NCBI RefSeq assembly: GCF_024868665.1
Contig: NC_079901.1
Location: 8,570,892 to 8,634,891, forward strand
Source: Triplophysa rosa
Taxonomy: Eukaryota > Chordata > Actinopteri > Cypriniformes > Nemacheilidae
Reading direction: 5' to 3'
DNA: 64,000 nt
This document shows positions 11,901 to 24,479 of this stretch, piece after piece. The position numbers and the translations under genes are program-made. The notes beneath the pieces were generated by a model that saw only the letters and a list, made by a program, of their open reading frames with translations, made no database searches and had not been told where the DNA came from. The stretch's first letter is position 1. Each line of letters opens with the position of its first letter.

Positions 11901-14486
11901 TTGAAGAAATTAAAGTGTTATATGGCACCTCTTATGGTTCTACACAGCAACATTTGATAAAGGTGTTGTATTGCACCTTTAAAAATATGGTTCTACATCG
12001 AAATAACTGTGGCTCAGTGGTTAGAGCATGGCGCTAGCAACGCCAAGGTCATGGGTTCGATCCCAGGGGATTGCACATAGTCAGAAACAAATGTATAGTA
12101 CAATGCAATGTAAATCGCTTTGGATAAAAGCGTCTGCCAAATGCATAAATGTAAATAATTACAAGCCAAGAACCACTTTTCGTAGAGTTTAAACCCCATA
12201 CAACGGTTAGAAGCATTGGGTTCTGACCCAAAATGATGTGCAAGATGAATAAGTCCTACTGTGCTTGTCCTTTCTTTTGAAGACAAACACAGTACGCCTA
12301 AAGCATTCTGAAGGTTGGCCTCCACTTTCGTCCCGCTGGCCTGGCTTTTGCATATCTGTTTAATGCTGCCTTCTGCCTTAGGCTTATACACAGCAACAGA
12401 GAGAGGGAGGGTGTGGAGTTTGGAGGGGGGCTGAGGAATTCCAAGCAGTGCTTTAAATAATTAATATCTTCACATGAGGTCGGAGGAGGCGAGGGGGTCT
12501 ACAGGAATCCAGGTCAAATCAGACTATTTAGAACTGCTCATGCAAACACAAAACATGCCGAGAACTTCTTACTTTCATCGTGTGACAAAAGTATTTCAAG
12601 TGTTGAAAGTGTTGTGTGTACTTACCGCTGTTGTAATCGTCTCCAGAAGCCGACTGTTGAAGTTCAGTGAAGCCGGTCGTCCAGAGCTGCTTCCCACCTG
12701 CTTGCATGAAAGCCCCAAACTCATCTTCATCCCCGTCACCCAATTCAAGAGACGTGGCCACCTTGTCCCCGTCTCGTGTCAGCTCTGATGGTAAGTCACT
12801 AGAGTTCTCTAGTGGCAGCAAGTCTCCACCTCGAGCCCCCACCTCTGCTGGGATGGCTGTTGCTATGGCTGCAGTGGTGGGAGGGGCAGGATTAGACTGG
12901 GACTGAACACTGGTTACAGTTTCATCGGCTGTTGACGTGCCAAATCCTCGCGAAGAGGATTTCTCAGATTGCTGAACTTCAAGTTTCTCGCGGTCTGAAA
13001 CTAATTCCTCCCAATGCTGAGGTGAGCACATCGGAGGCTTCCACTTCTTCTCAGTGGTGTTGCTCGCAGCTCTCGCTGGAGTGCATCTGTGCCCCATGCA
13101 ACCCTCCGGCTTCACTGTAAAGCTTGCGTCTGGAGTCCCGCCTCTTTGTGATGGGTTTGTGAGATGCTCCACCGAATGTTGATTCTCACAGTTCAGTGAG
13201 CACTCATCTGTCCTGGATGCTTGATCTTGATTCTCATGAATGTCGTTGACGGGATCCTCAGAGGAAGCTTTCATGGGTGGGTGGCCTACGCTTGGCTCAG
13301 TATTACAGTTTGGTGTGGTCGGTTTTATTTCAAAGGTATCAAGGGTAGTCTCACATAGTACAAATGGTACATTTGGCACATCGGCACATGAATTTCTGTC
13401 TTTGTTACTCTTTTCAATATTCGGAAAATCGTTTGCATTAAGGTTATTATCACATTTACTGATCTCAATGTCTCCCTGTGGATCATCATTGGCACAACTA
13501 GATCTTTCACAATTTTCAAAACAATTATCGGATGGACTACTAGCCATCCCATCCTCGATCTGCTCACCGGTATTGGCACATGGTTTGGCAGAAGAGCAGC
13601 AGGTTTGTGTGTCCGTGCTTTTGGGTGCAACAATATGCATTGATATGAGTGAATGAGCCCTTTTGTCATTTTTAAGCTCAGTCGTGTCTTCTTGGCTTGT
13701 ATCTTCTTCTTTCTGGCATTGCGGTATTCTGTCTGGTGTTGTGTTAATTGACTCCTCTGAGATCACAGTATTGTTTTTGTCATCACGTTCTGGCTCACGA
13801 GGTGAATTGGTGATTTTCCCTTTACTTGTTTTTTTTTCTGCTGTGCCTGTTGATTTACTGCAATTTCGCCACTTTCTTATGGCCCTGGGCTTGGCTTTCA
13901 GCGTTCCACTTTCGTCTGCCCCATCTTGACCCACCCTCGGTCCTATACATCTAACTTTTTCTTTTGCCCCCTCCAGAATAACAGTGTGAGTCCGTGCACC
14001 TGCGACTCTCATCCCAGCCCCGCGGTTTTCCACGGCGCAGATGTAGTTGCCTCTTCCCTGGGCTTTGAGAAAGAGGCAGCGTGTCTGAGTCTGCCGGCCA
14101 CCCCCCTCCGTGCCTTTCAGCGTGGCCACAGTTACGAGTGCACCGAGGCCACCTTGCCTGACCCCGGGAGTTCTCGTTGTACTAGATGTACTCTCTGGTG
14201 TCTGGCCATAGCCACTGCTGACCTGACCTGACCAGCCTCTTTGCCCCACCCTGTTTTCAGGAGGCTGCTGGCATGTGCCCTGTCCCCGAGGTCCAGCAAC
14301 AGCCTTTCTTCTGGCTTTGGAGTAGCCACCACTTACAGCCCATGCTCTCAGGCCTTTAATGAGGGGAATAGCTCCAAACTCAAGGGCACTAGTGAAGGAG
14401 ACACTAGGTCTTCTGCAGTCATGCAAAAGCTCTCTATGGGTCATATCCAAGCAAGGGTGGTTATTGTTGTTGTTTTGTTGGAGCAT
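8952..14486 (-). CDS. clba1: CLBA1/aftiphilin-family clathrin accessory protein, five coding exons
   Basis: Coding exons, 5' to 3': 12626-14486, 10454-10656, 9922-10043, 9341-9464, 8952-9080. Phases 1, 0, 2, 0 are kept at every junction, giving 812 codons plus stop. The recognisable part is C-terminal. DEFGAFMQA and STWVAF are FxxF/WxxF-like adaptor-ear motifs. SVFQEAF...ILTQLLQG matches the clathrin-box region of human CLBA1. DGLQDLDRMIGLKC...LLLQSLHL matches the conserved C-terminal block shared with aftiphilin. The last exon ends YDFNRNIMT. The family works with AP-1/AP-2 and clathrin in trafficking. The long acidic, Ser/Asn-rich first exon is unlike known mammalian CLBA1 (about 330 residues), so length and N-terminus are the uncertain parts. 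In human, CLBA1 adjoins AHNAK2, consistent with the prx/ahnak2-like neighbour here. Confidence 0.75.
9502..9630. mobile_element. Short palindromic MITE (family A) next to clba1 exon 4
   Basis: The ends 'ttcacccaaaaatgaaattc' and 'ttttcatttttgggtgaact' are inverted copies. The internal part is shortened to about 130 bp. It sits about 36 nt upstream of the exon 4 acceptor (AG at 9466-9465). Confidence 0.85.
10698..10985. mobile_element. Palindromic MITE (family A)
   Basis: It starts 'aagtgatagttcacccc' and ends 'ttttgggtgaaatatcgctt', with internal 'acaaaagaagatattttgaa' mirrored by 'caaaatatcttcttttgtgt'. It lies in clba1 intron 1, just upstream of exon 2. Confidence 0.85.
11692..12186. mobile_element. 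DNA element with 'aaagtggttcttTGGCTTGT' inverted ends
   Basis: The left end 'aaaagtggttctttggcttg' is mirrored by 'caagccaagaaccactttt' at the right. The interior repeats 'ggttctt' motifs. A SINE (12009-12157) is inserted near its right end, so this element is the older insertion. It lies in clba1 intron 1. Confidence 0.7.
12009..12157 (+). mobile_element. tRNA-derived SINE nested in an older element
   Basis: The tRNA-like head has 'ggctcagtggttagagcatg' and box B 'gggttcgatcc'. The tail 'tggataaaagcgtctgcc' is followed by 'aaatgcataaatgtaaat'. It belongs to the family seen at 691, 36997 and 42554. Confidence 0.9.
12626..14486 (-). CDS. clba1: Large first coding exon of the clba1-like gene
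   Basis: An uninterrupted frame of 620 codons ends at the donor AGCG|GTAAGT. The ATG at 14486 has A at -3 and an in-frame TGA four codons upstream, which supports it as the start. Residues from about 200 are hydrophilic and Asp/Glu/Ser/Asn-rich, probably disordered, and the C-terminal end carries DEFGAFMQA. Two oddities stand out. A good donor (GCT|GTAAGTGG) lies inside the frame near 14340, suggesting an optional intron. Around 14000-14060 the frame reads GNYICAVENRGAG, which resembles the F-G region of an I-set immunoglobulin fold. I cannot decide whether the first ~190 codons are all translated. Confidence 0.65.
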
Positions 14487-14868
14487 TCTTCTTCAGGGAA
14501 TAATATCAAATGCTGTGGTGGGTAAAAATACAGTTTTTATCTTTAAGCCATGGAGTGTTTACTAAATATGCATATTTTAATATAATCATATTTGCATTTA
14601 TAATTCCACAAATTACTGCTACAAAAGAGATGCCAGCTCTAAAACTTTAAAATATATAAATTCTGGATCCTACAGAGTTCATAATAAGTTATACAATCTG
14701 TTTATTTGAATTCTGGAATTAATATTAATGGCATAAAAGTCTATAACATGAGGCCACACAATGCAGGAAATAGCATTATAAAATTATAACCACTGTTATT
14801 ATTACTATTATTCATTAACTGTATTATATAAAATGTTGTATTTCTATAGGGTTCATTTGAATTTGGTG

Positions 14869-15054
14869 TAGGGCTGTCACAATATCTTACTTTGACTCCA
14901 CGGTTATCATGACCAAAAGAATCCACGATAACAATATTTTCATAATATTCATTGTAAATAACAAATCACACTCAAAATACAAATGTAGGGAGGCAGAGAG
15001 GGAGAGAGAGTTTCTTACTATTTTGTCTCACAATATTACGATATGAGTAGAATT

Positions 15055-15095
<41 letters not shown>

Positions 15096-15136
15096 GTATC
15101 ACGGTTATTGACAAACGGTACAATGTGATACCCTAG
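14869..15136. mobile_element. Short DNA element with 'tagggctgtcac' end
   Basis: The left end 'tagggctgtcacaatatc' is loosely mirrored by the right complement 'ctagggtatcacattg'. Inner blocks 'ccacggttatcatgac' and 'gtatcacggttattgac' are related. The interior contains a (TA)n run. It lies upstream of the clba1 large exon. Confidence 0.5.
15059..15092. repeat. (TA)n microsatellite
   Basis: About 17 perfect AT dinucleotides lie inside the element at 14869-15136. Confidence 0.95.
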
Positions 15137-15570
15137 TTTATATAATATGCACATATTAAAAAATAAAATAATATGTATGTAAGACTTATAGACATTAATT
15201 GAATTACATTATTGTATTATATTGTATTTCATTATACACACATATAGCCTACAATATTATATTTTATAATCTAGTTATATATTCTTTTTTAAACATCGAA
15301 CTGGGTTGTGAAATTTTTCATCCCATATTTCTAATTTTTCATGTCATAAACTGTCATATGATGATCAGAAGACGCTGCGTAACGTAGGCTACACATAATA
15401 CGTGATCGCATCACTTGCACCAAATCAGGAATTTATCATTAACTAATACCTGCCCGTACAGATCTGACATACGCTATGATCAGGAAGGTGGAATTATCTG
15501 TATGAATTTGATATGAGAAAAAACATCGTTTCGCGTCACAAACAGCCATTTATTCCCTGTATTCTCTTAC

Positions 15571-15642
15571 CTTTACTGTGTGCCAGTCATTATCCTCAAA
15601 CACAGGCGATGTCACGAAGCGCACAATTCCAGCTGTCGTGCG
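15571..15642 (-). other. Candidate upstream exon (clba1 5' exon or unknown)
   Basis: On the minus strand, a pyrimidine-rich stretch and CACAG| precede 72 bp that end at the strong donor AAAG|GTAAGAG. In one frame all 24 codons are open and read plausibly (IVRFVTSPVFEDNDWHTVK). Splicing in phase 0 to the next clba1 acceptor would reach a stop quickly, so this is either a 5' UTR exon of clba1 or part of an unrecognised transcript. Confidence 0.35.
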
Positions 15643-15839
15643 CTGTGAAGATGCTGCTGGGATGAAGAAATCTGCCTTTAACCTTCATGTGGATTTTGGG
15701 TTGTTTAGAAAATAAAACATCCATGACAGCACTGAGTTTAAAACCAGATTTCCGAAAACAGACCAATCTAGATTTTTAATATAATCTGTTGTGTCCCATG
15801 TACACCTCGTGCCCTGTTAAAGTGAACATCACGCTACAC

Positions 15840-16010
15840 CCCCGTTTCTTCTGATAGCGCAGGCTGCTTCTCTGAAACGCAGAGCCTCCGCAATCCATGC
15901 GTGCACCCAGCTGACCAATTGGCGAGCGTGTACAACGCGCACGCACACTGTCGATGCTTACGCTTACGCACGAATGGAGCGCGCGCACACACGCACAACT
16001 TCATTATAGC
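15840..16010 (-). promoter_or_regulatory. Candidate promoter upstream of clba1
   Basis: This stretch is GC- and CpG-richer than its surroundings (runs such as gcgcgcgcac and caacgcgcacgc). On the minus strand it holds a CCAAT motif (CGCCAATTGG near 15915). It sits between clba1 and the prx 3' end, oriented correctly for clba1. Inference only. Confidence 0.3.
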
Positions 16011-17267
16011 TTTCTCGTTTAATCCTTCATTCAGCGCCGTTATTTGCTACCTAGTGATGAAATCACCTTCACCTTCCGATTTATATTCGTTTTTAAAGAT
16101 TTTGTGTCACATATGGTCAATGGTGACCTACACATAGACAGATGTATACTAGACATCCAATGAGCATCATTCATTCTGTCTTCTCGTTTGTGCCAAAATA
16201 TAAATTTTGTAATAGTGTAGAAAAATATGTTCAAGCGTATATTGTGTCCACTATGCAATTTTATCTGACTGTTATGAAAAGTTGTAGTACCTCTCTTAAC
16301 TTCTAATATCTTTGATTTTTTTGTGTGAATTTCCAACCGTGACATTTCCAAATGGCATTTTTTTTGTTATTAGTGCTGCCACATTAGTGGAGTTATGAAG
16401 AAATACATAGGAAAAATAACAACAGACAAAACTAAGTAGAAGGTTAATATTTTATTTGAGTAGGGTTTATATGCACTATACAAAAACATCTTAATGATGT
16501 TCATTTTTCTAAATGTGTTTCATAAAAGCATCACAACATCACAAACATGCAGTTCAGTACTAAAACCTCCCGTTAAAACACTATACAAATACAATAATAA
16601 TTCAGGTATTTTAGGCTACTTTAATAGTCAACAGGAGTTATTTGCAAATAAAGGACAAAACATGTTTGCATTTTGATATTCTGAACCTTGAAATGGCACT
16701 GCAATATCACATTAGAGAATAGAAGAAAAAAGTCTTAGATTTTTCTCAAAAGTCAACACATACTCAACATCACAGACTTGGTTTAGAGTCATAAAATCTG
16801 TACAGATCATGCATATACAATACCTATCTTATTATTTAAAATCCATAAAACAACTACAAACCACAGAGACAAACCAGGCATTAAAAAGTAAAGCAATGTT
16901 TTCAAAATACTGTGAAATTCTGGCACATCGGTCTGAAATAAAAACGTGAAACCCCTAATGTTTCTAAATATCTTAAACTGTTTTTCTTTAGCTGCACAGA
17001 CTTGTTGTAAGTGTATTATGTACACCAAAGCATGTGTGTGTGTGAAATATTTCACAAATATATCAATTCAAAGTGTTCTATAGAGCAGCAAATTACAAAA
17101 CATAAAAATGAGATCAGCAGTCTTTATAATATTTCATTTTTTTGTGTTGCAACATTTTTATTATTTATAAATGGTCTGAGAAAAACAGGAATACTGAAGA
17201 AAATGGTCACATACAAAAATATATATTATTCTACTAACTATTGCCTGTTACAATTCTGATCAGAAGC
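16011..17267 (-). other. 3' UTR and 3' flank of the prx-like gene
   Basis: AT-rich sequence follows the prx stop on the minus strand. AATAAA poly(A) signals read on the minus strand lie at 17162-17157 (about 106 bp past the stop) and at 16456-16451 (about 0.8 kb past it). Either could end the transcript. No other gene is seen. Confidence 0.4.
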
Positions 17268-20200
17268 TTAGAGGTTTGAACTGCTACTTTTCGTCTCTGT
17301 GTACTTTGTCGTCTTAGTCACTACAGTTCGAGTTCCCTTTGTTTTGGTAACCAGTTGCTCTGAAGACATTTCATGTGTCAGAAATTCTATACTTGGAATC
17401 TTGACATAGAAACCTCCAGAGGCTTCTTCACCAGAGCATGGCAGAGAGGACCTGCTTCCCTTCGGAGAGCCTTCTGGAGTGATCTGAAGGAAGCCAGTAT
17501 GGGGGCTAAGGGTGACTTTGGGTACTTTAAACCATGTTGTTTCCCCTCTCTCCTCGCTCTTACTTACAGAGAAAAATCCAGCTGAGGGTATGGGCGACTC
17601 GGAACTCTCCCGTTCTTCCAGCATCTCAGTCCTTGCTTTTGAGGATACTAAAACACTAACCTCTCCTTTTCCCTCATGCGTTTCTGTTGTCTTCTTGACA
17701 CCTGAGAAAGACATTTTGCCTGATTGTGTCTCTTTGACATCCCATGAGGTCTCCTTCCTTAATTTCATACTTGTTTCCTCTTCCTCAACTTTGTCTTTTG
17801 AGTATGGTGAGAAAAACTCTTTAGGCATTTTGACCTTTGCAAACTTTCCTTTGTCATCTTTGTCATCATTGAGGTTCGGACTTCTTACATCATCAGACTC
17901 ACTTAGTGTTACATCAAATAATCCCGTTTTTGCTGATGAAAATGTGACGTTGGGCATCTTCAGTTTACCAGTCTTCCCTTTTTCTACCTCCTCTTGATCA
18001 CTTATTGATTTCCCCTTTTCATTTGATGGAGACTTGCTAACACTTGGCTTCAATTCAATCTTTGGCAACTTGAGCTTCTCATCTCCAATTCCAAAACTTG
18101 CTTCATGACACACAAGAGCAGTGCTTTCAATTTGTTGATTCACCATAACAAATACAGCTTTTCTTACTTTTGGCATGCTTGGGCCCTCATACTCCACCTC
18201 AGAGTGCATGGATACAGAATCGCCTTTAACCTGAGATGTGAGACTGGCTTCAGGTGAAACTAAAGAAGGCAGAGGTATTCCAAACTTTGGAATTTTTACT
18301 TTACTAGTCTGCTTTCTATCTTCTTCATTGTTAGTGTCAACTTGAACAGGCTCAATGTCAAAGTCAAGTTCTGGAATCTTTGGCGTTATTAGTCTTTTGG
18401 GACCTGTCATCTCTACGTCAGGGAGTTTCATTTTAGACATATTTAAGGAGGACTCCTGTGCTTGTACACCAACCTTCAAGTTTGCATCTGTTCCTCCTTT
18501 AGAACTTTTTGGATCTTCTTTCACAGACTTTGTCACATCACCTTCTGATCTGGATACTTTAAATTTGGGCATTCCAATATTAAATTTAGATCCTTTAACT
18601 TTCTCCCCTTTTACCTTAACTTTTGATTCATCAGGACTGAGCTCGATATTTTGCACTTCAGGCATCTTTTTATTTTTTTCCCCTTCTTTCAATAAACCAA
18701 GATCCAACTCTAGATCACCCTTCGGAGCCACTATGTCTATTGCTGGCATCCTCATCTTTTTGCCTTCTTTAGGCAAACCAGTTATCTTCAGGCCAGAATC
18801 AGTAGTTGGAATGGATGCATCTGCCTTTAGTATATTAATATCAAGGTCACCTGCTTTGCCATGTGGTAAAGATATATCCATTGTAGGAGTTTTTATATCG
18901 GGCATCTTGAATTTCTCTCCTTTGGCCCTAAATTCTATTTCAGGAGTCTTAATGTCTCCTGTTTTTTCATGTGACAATGTCATTTCCACTTTTGGGACAT
19001 TAATATTTGGCATTCTAAACTTACCAGCTTCCCCACTAAGTTTAAGTTCTGCAGGACTAATGTTGCCCGTTTTACCTTGAGGTAATGAGATATCTACTTT
19101 TGGTAATTTGATGCCAGGGGTTGTGCCTTTACATTCCCCTTCACTAGTTTGAACGTCTGGTGCGATAATGTCTTTAGGTTTGATTTTGGGAGGTGATATA
19201 TCAACTGTTGCCATCTTTATGTCAACATTTGGTATCTTAACCCCGGTCACACTGAAGTGTCCTACTCCTCCAGCTTCTGGTTCATGAGGATTATTTTGAT
19301 CAGTTTTCCCTTTGGGTAGAGATATGTCCACCGCTGGAATTTTTGGTAACTTGATTTTGCTACCTTTACCTTCCACCTCAACATTTTCTGTGCCCCCTGA
19401 TTTTACACGTGGAAGTGAAATGTCTACTTTAGGGATTTTGATATTTGGAAAATGTACTACACCCCTACTACTTTCAATATTTAAATCAGAAGAGTTTGAG
19501 TCCATTGACTCATCAAGCTTAACTTTAGACAAGGACACATCTAAATCAACTTTTGGAACTGATATATCAATAGTTGGCATTTTAGGGATTTTTAGGCTGC
19601 CCTCGTAGCTTCGAATATCTGATTCAGATACATCAACCTCAGCTTTTGGAAGCAATACCTCATATTCTGGAATATTTGAGGTTGGCAGTGATATCTCAAT
19701 GGCTGGCAATTTGAGCTTTCCTTTGTTTTCGAGTGTCTCCAAGGACATTTCCATTTCTGCATCTTTGATCTTTCCTTTTTTCGGTGCCATTTTAATTGGG
19801 GTCTTCTTAATCGTTCCATCAATTTCCATGGACGGCAATTTCCCTTCCATGTCTAAATCTGCAGATGCAGGACTCCCTTGTTCTTTTTCTCCACTTTTCA
19901 ATTTTCTGCCAAATTTAGGGAGCAAAATTTTGGGCATTTTGAAAGAGACATCTGGAATATCAAAACTTGTCCCAGAGGATGGCCTTCCACCCTCTGCTTT
20001 AAGAAGTTCTATATTTTCTCTGTCACTGTCTTTACCCTTTGGGTAAATAAAGTCCAGGTCAACTTTCGGAGCAGATATGTCAACAGTTGGTATTTTCACA
20101 GTTGGGAGCTTAATGTTTCCGCCTACAGTCACCTCAGGGTCACTTATTTTAGTGCCAGTAGCATTGGCATCTGTATCAAAATTATGGGAGATTTTAGGCA

Positions 20201-23200
20201 TTGAGATGTCAATGTCCGGAATATGGAACTTTCTTCCTTTTTTATCTTGTCTTTCAAATTTCAGTTCTTTTAATTTCATCTTGGGCAGAGAGAGATCAAC
20301 AAATTTTGCACCTTTTCCTGCTTGTCCTTCAATATTTACATCTCCTTTTTCTCCTCCTCCTGGTAGAGAGATATCTATAGAGGGCATGTGAAACTTTCCA
20401 CCCTTGACCTCATGACCTTTAACGTCAATTTCACCACTTGATGATTTCAGTTTAGGCAAGGAAACGTCAAGTTTGGGCATTCCAAATTTTCCTCCTTTTC
20501 CTTCTTGTCCTTCAATATTTACATATCTTTTTGCTCCTTCTCCTCCTCCTGGTAGAGAGATATCTATAGTGGGCATGTGAAACTTTCCACCCTTGACTTC
20601 AGGACCTTTAACGTCGATTTCACCTGATGATTTCATTTTAGGCAAAGATATGTCAAGTTTGGGCATTTCAAATGTTCCTCCTTTTCCTGCATGTCCTTCA
20701 ATATTTACATCTCCTTTTGCTCCTCCTCCTGATAGAGAGAAATCTATGGAGGGCATGTGAAACTTTCCACCCTTGATATCAGGACCTTCAACATTGATTT
20801 CACGTCCAGATGATTTTATTTTAGGCAAAGATACGTCAAGTTTGGGCATTTCTAATTTTCCTCCTTTTCCTGCTTGTCCTTCAATATTTGCATCTCCTTT
20901 GGCTCCTCCTCCTGGTAGAGAGATATCTGTAGAGGGCATGTGAAACTTTCCACCTTTGACTTCAGGACCTTTAACATCGATTTCACCTGATGATTTCATT
21001 TTAGGGAAGGAAACATCTAATTTTGGCATTTCAAATTTTCCTCCTTTTCCTGCCCGTCCTTCAATATTTGCATCTCCTTTTGCTCCTCCTCCTGGTAGTG
21101 AGATATCTATAGTGGGCATGTGAAACTTTCCACCCTTGACTTCAGGACCTTTAATGTCAATTTCACCAGATGATTTCATTTTAGGCAAGGAAACATCTAA
21201 TTTTGGCATTTCAAATTGTCCTCCTTTTCCTGCTTGTCCTTCAATATTTGCATCTCCTTTTGCTCCTCCTCCTGGTAGAGAGATATCTGTAGAGGGCATG
21301 TGAAACTTTCCACCTTTGACTTCAGGACCTTTAACATCGATTTCACCTGATGATTTCATTTTAGGGAAGGAAACATCTAATTTTGGCATTTCAAATTTTC
21401 CTCCTTTTCCTGCTTGTCCTTCAATATTTACATCTCCTTTTGCTCCTCCTCCTGGTAGAGAGATATCTATAGTGGGCATGTGAAACTTTCCACCCTTGAC
21501 TTCAGGACCTTTAACGTCGATTTCACCTGATGATTTCATTTTAGGCAAAGATACTCAAGTTTGGGCATTTCTAATATGTTCTCCTTTTCCTGCTCCTTCT
21601 ATATACATTTCTACTTATATTTCTACGCTCTCTGTTGGCTCCTCCTCGCTGCTCCTCTCCGGTAGGAGATATCTATAGTGGGCATGTGAAACTTTCCACC
21701 CTTGACTTCAGGACCTTTAATTCAATTTCACCGATGATTTCATTTTAGGCAAAGATACATCAAGTTTGGGCATTTCAAATTTCTTCCTTTTCCTGCTTGT
21801 CCTTCAATATTTGATCTCCTTTGGCTCCTCCTCCTGGTAGAGAGATATCTGTAGAGGGCATGTGAAACTTTCCACCTTTGACTTCAGGACCTTTAACATC
21901 GATTTCACCTGATGATTTCATTTTAGGGAAGGAAACATCTAATTTTGGCATTTCAAATTTTCCTCCTTTTCCTGCTCGTCCTTCAATATTTAGTCTCCTT
22001 TTGCTCCTCCTCCTGGTAGGAGATATCTATAGTGGGCATGTGAAACTTTCCACCCTTGACTTCAGGACCTTTAATGTCAATTTCACCTGATGATTTCATT
22101 TTTAGGCAAGAATACTCAAGTTTGGGCATTTCAAATTTCCCTCCTTTTCCTGCCTGTCCCTTCAATATCTATGTCTCCTTTTGCTCCTCCTCCTAGTAGA
22201 GAGATATCTATAGTAGGCATGTGAAACTTTCCACCTTTGTCTTCAGGACTTTTAACATCGATTTCACCTGATGATTTCATTTTAGGCAAAGATACATCAA
22301 GTTTTGGCATTTCAAATTTTCCTCCTTTTCCTGTTTGTCCTTCAATATTTACATCTCCCTTTGCTCCTCCTCCTGGTAGAGAGATATCTATAGTGGGCAT
22401 GTGAAACTTTCCACCCTTGACTTCGGGACCTTTAACGTCGATTTCACCTGATGATTTCATTTTAGGCAAAGATACGTCAAGTTTGGGCATTTCTAATTTT
22501 CCTCCTTTTCCTGTTTGTCCTTCAATATTTACATCTCCTTCGGCTCCTCCTCCTGGTAGAGAGATATCTATAGTGGGCATGTGAAACTTTCCACCCTTGA
22601 CTTCGGGACCTTTAACCTCGATTTCACCTGATGATTTCATTTTTGGCAAGGAAACGTCAAGTTTGGGCATTTCAAATTTTCCTCCTTTTCCTGATTGTCC
22701 TTCAATATTTAAATCTCCTTTGGCTCCTCCTCCTGGTAGAGCGATATCTATAGAGGGCATGTGAAACTTTCCACCTTTGACTTCAGGACCTTTAATGTCA
22801 ATTTCCCCTGATGATTTCATTTTAGGCAAGGAAACATCAAATTTTGGCACTTCAAATTTTCCTCCTTCTCCTGCCTGTCCTCCAATATTTATGTCTCCTT
22901 TGGCTCCTGCTCCGGGTAGAGAGATATCGATAGTGGGCATGTGAAACTTTCCACCTTTGATTTTAGTACCTATAACATCAATTTCCCCTGATGATTTCAT
23001 TTTAGGCAAAGATACGTCGAGTTTGGGCATTTCTAATTTTCCTCCTTTTCCTGATTGTCCATCAATATTTGCATCTCCTTTGGCTCCTCCTCCTGCGAGA
23101 GAGATATCTACAGAGGTCATGTGAAACTTTCCAGCTTTTATTTCAGGACCTTTAACATCAATTTCACCTCCTGATGATTTTAGTTTAGGCAAGTAAACGT

Positions 23201-24479
23201 CAAATTTTGGCATTTCCAATCTTCCTCCTTTTCCTGTTTGTCCTTCAATATTTACATCTCCTTTTGCTCCTCCTGGTAGAGAGAAATCTATAGAGGGCAC
23301 GTGAAACTTTCCACCCTTGACTTCAGGACCTTTAACATCAATTTCACCTGATGATTTCATCTTAGGCAAGGTAACATCAAATTTTGCCATTTCAAAATGT
23401 CCTCCTTTTCCATCAATATGTTGAGTACTTTCTATTGTTCCTTTTGGTATTAAAGTGTCAAGCTTTGTACCGCCTTCGATCCTAGCTGTCTCAACATCAA
23501 TTTTACCTTCTTCCAAAGTCACCTTTGGTATCAACACTTCTAATGTAGGAAGACTAATGTCCACGTCCGATGTTTCTATATTTGGCACTGCAATATCAGG
23601 TTTGGGAAGAGAAAATGACCCATCTCCAAATTTTTGTTTTGTCTCAAGGTTTAGCTTTATTGTAGTGTCTACTTTGGCCATGCTTATATTTTTTCCTTTC
23701 ACATTTGTATCAGGAATTATACCTTTTTTTAATTCAGCTCCTCCCAGATTCAAATCCACATTTCCTGCTTTGATGTCACCCGTGGGCATTTTGTACTTTC
23801 TTGCCTCACCATCCATTTCATCTGAATTACAAGAAAGCCTTACCTTTGGCAGTTTGATATTTGGCATTGCCATCTTTGTATTAGACACATCTAAATTAAT
23901 CTCAGGCAGTTTTGCCTCAGGATTTTGTGCCTTTCCTTTAACACTAATGTCAGGATTAGAGACCCTGACTTCAACTTTGCCCTTATGCATACTAAGATTC
24001 GACTCTGTTGATGGAGGTTTTAGTTTGGCCACTGATCCTTTTACATCAAAGTTGTCAGTAGAAGACTGTGCATCCCATTTTGACTTTTTAATTTTGGGTA
24101 AATTAATTCCAAATTTTGCACCTTTTGCGTTGCCCTTTAGCTTAGCTCCAGAGGCCTCTGCATGACCTTCGTATGTTGAAACATCACCTACAGCAGCATC
24201 CATTTCTTTCATCTTTGGAAATCTGATCTTCCTTTTCTTTCTAGAACTAGTGGTCATCCCCTCCAGCTGCCCTGATCCATCTGCAGTTGCCTTTACACCT
24301 TTTCTCATCTTGAACTTTGGGAAAACAAACTCAACATCAACAGGACTGAGCATTGATTTGCCAGGTGAACCTTCGATGTCCAGCTGTGCTCTTGCTTTTT
24401 TGTTCTCTTTCAGTCTTTTTAATCCAAATCGCCCTCCTCTCTTTTTCTTGGCTTTGAACAGTTTCACACTTTTGACACT
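17268..24479 (-). CDS. prx: Giant terminal exon of prx-like gene
   Basis: The acceptor TTGTCTTGCAG| lies at 24481-24480 and the stop TAA at 17270-17268. The exon is 7,212 bp, exactly 2,404 codons. Frames before and after the damaged zone (21549-22165) are the same, so the indels there net to a multiple of three. A single huge last exon that carries nearly all of the protein is the hallmark of PRX, AHNAK and AHNAK2. The antisense strand carries many long open frames across the repeats; these are compositional shadows. Confidence 0.9.

Noticed and set aside
12014..12391. Extra clba1 exon
   Set aside because: Half of the frame is SINE sequence, and there is no phase-compatible splice pair; direct splicing 12626 to 10656 keeps frame.
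17512..24165. Long plus-strand open frames across the prx exon
   Set aside because: They are antisense shadows of the giant repeat exon; no start, splice or family support.
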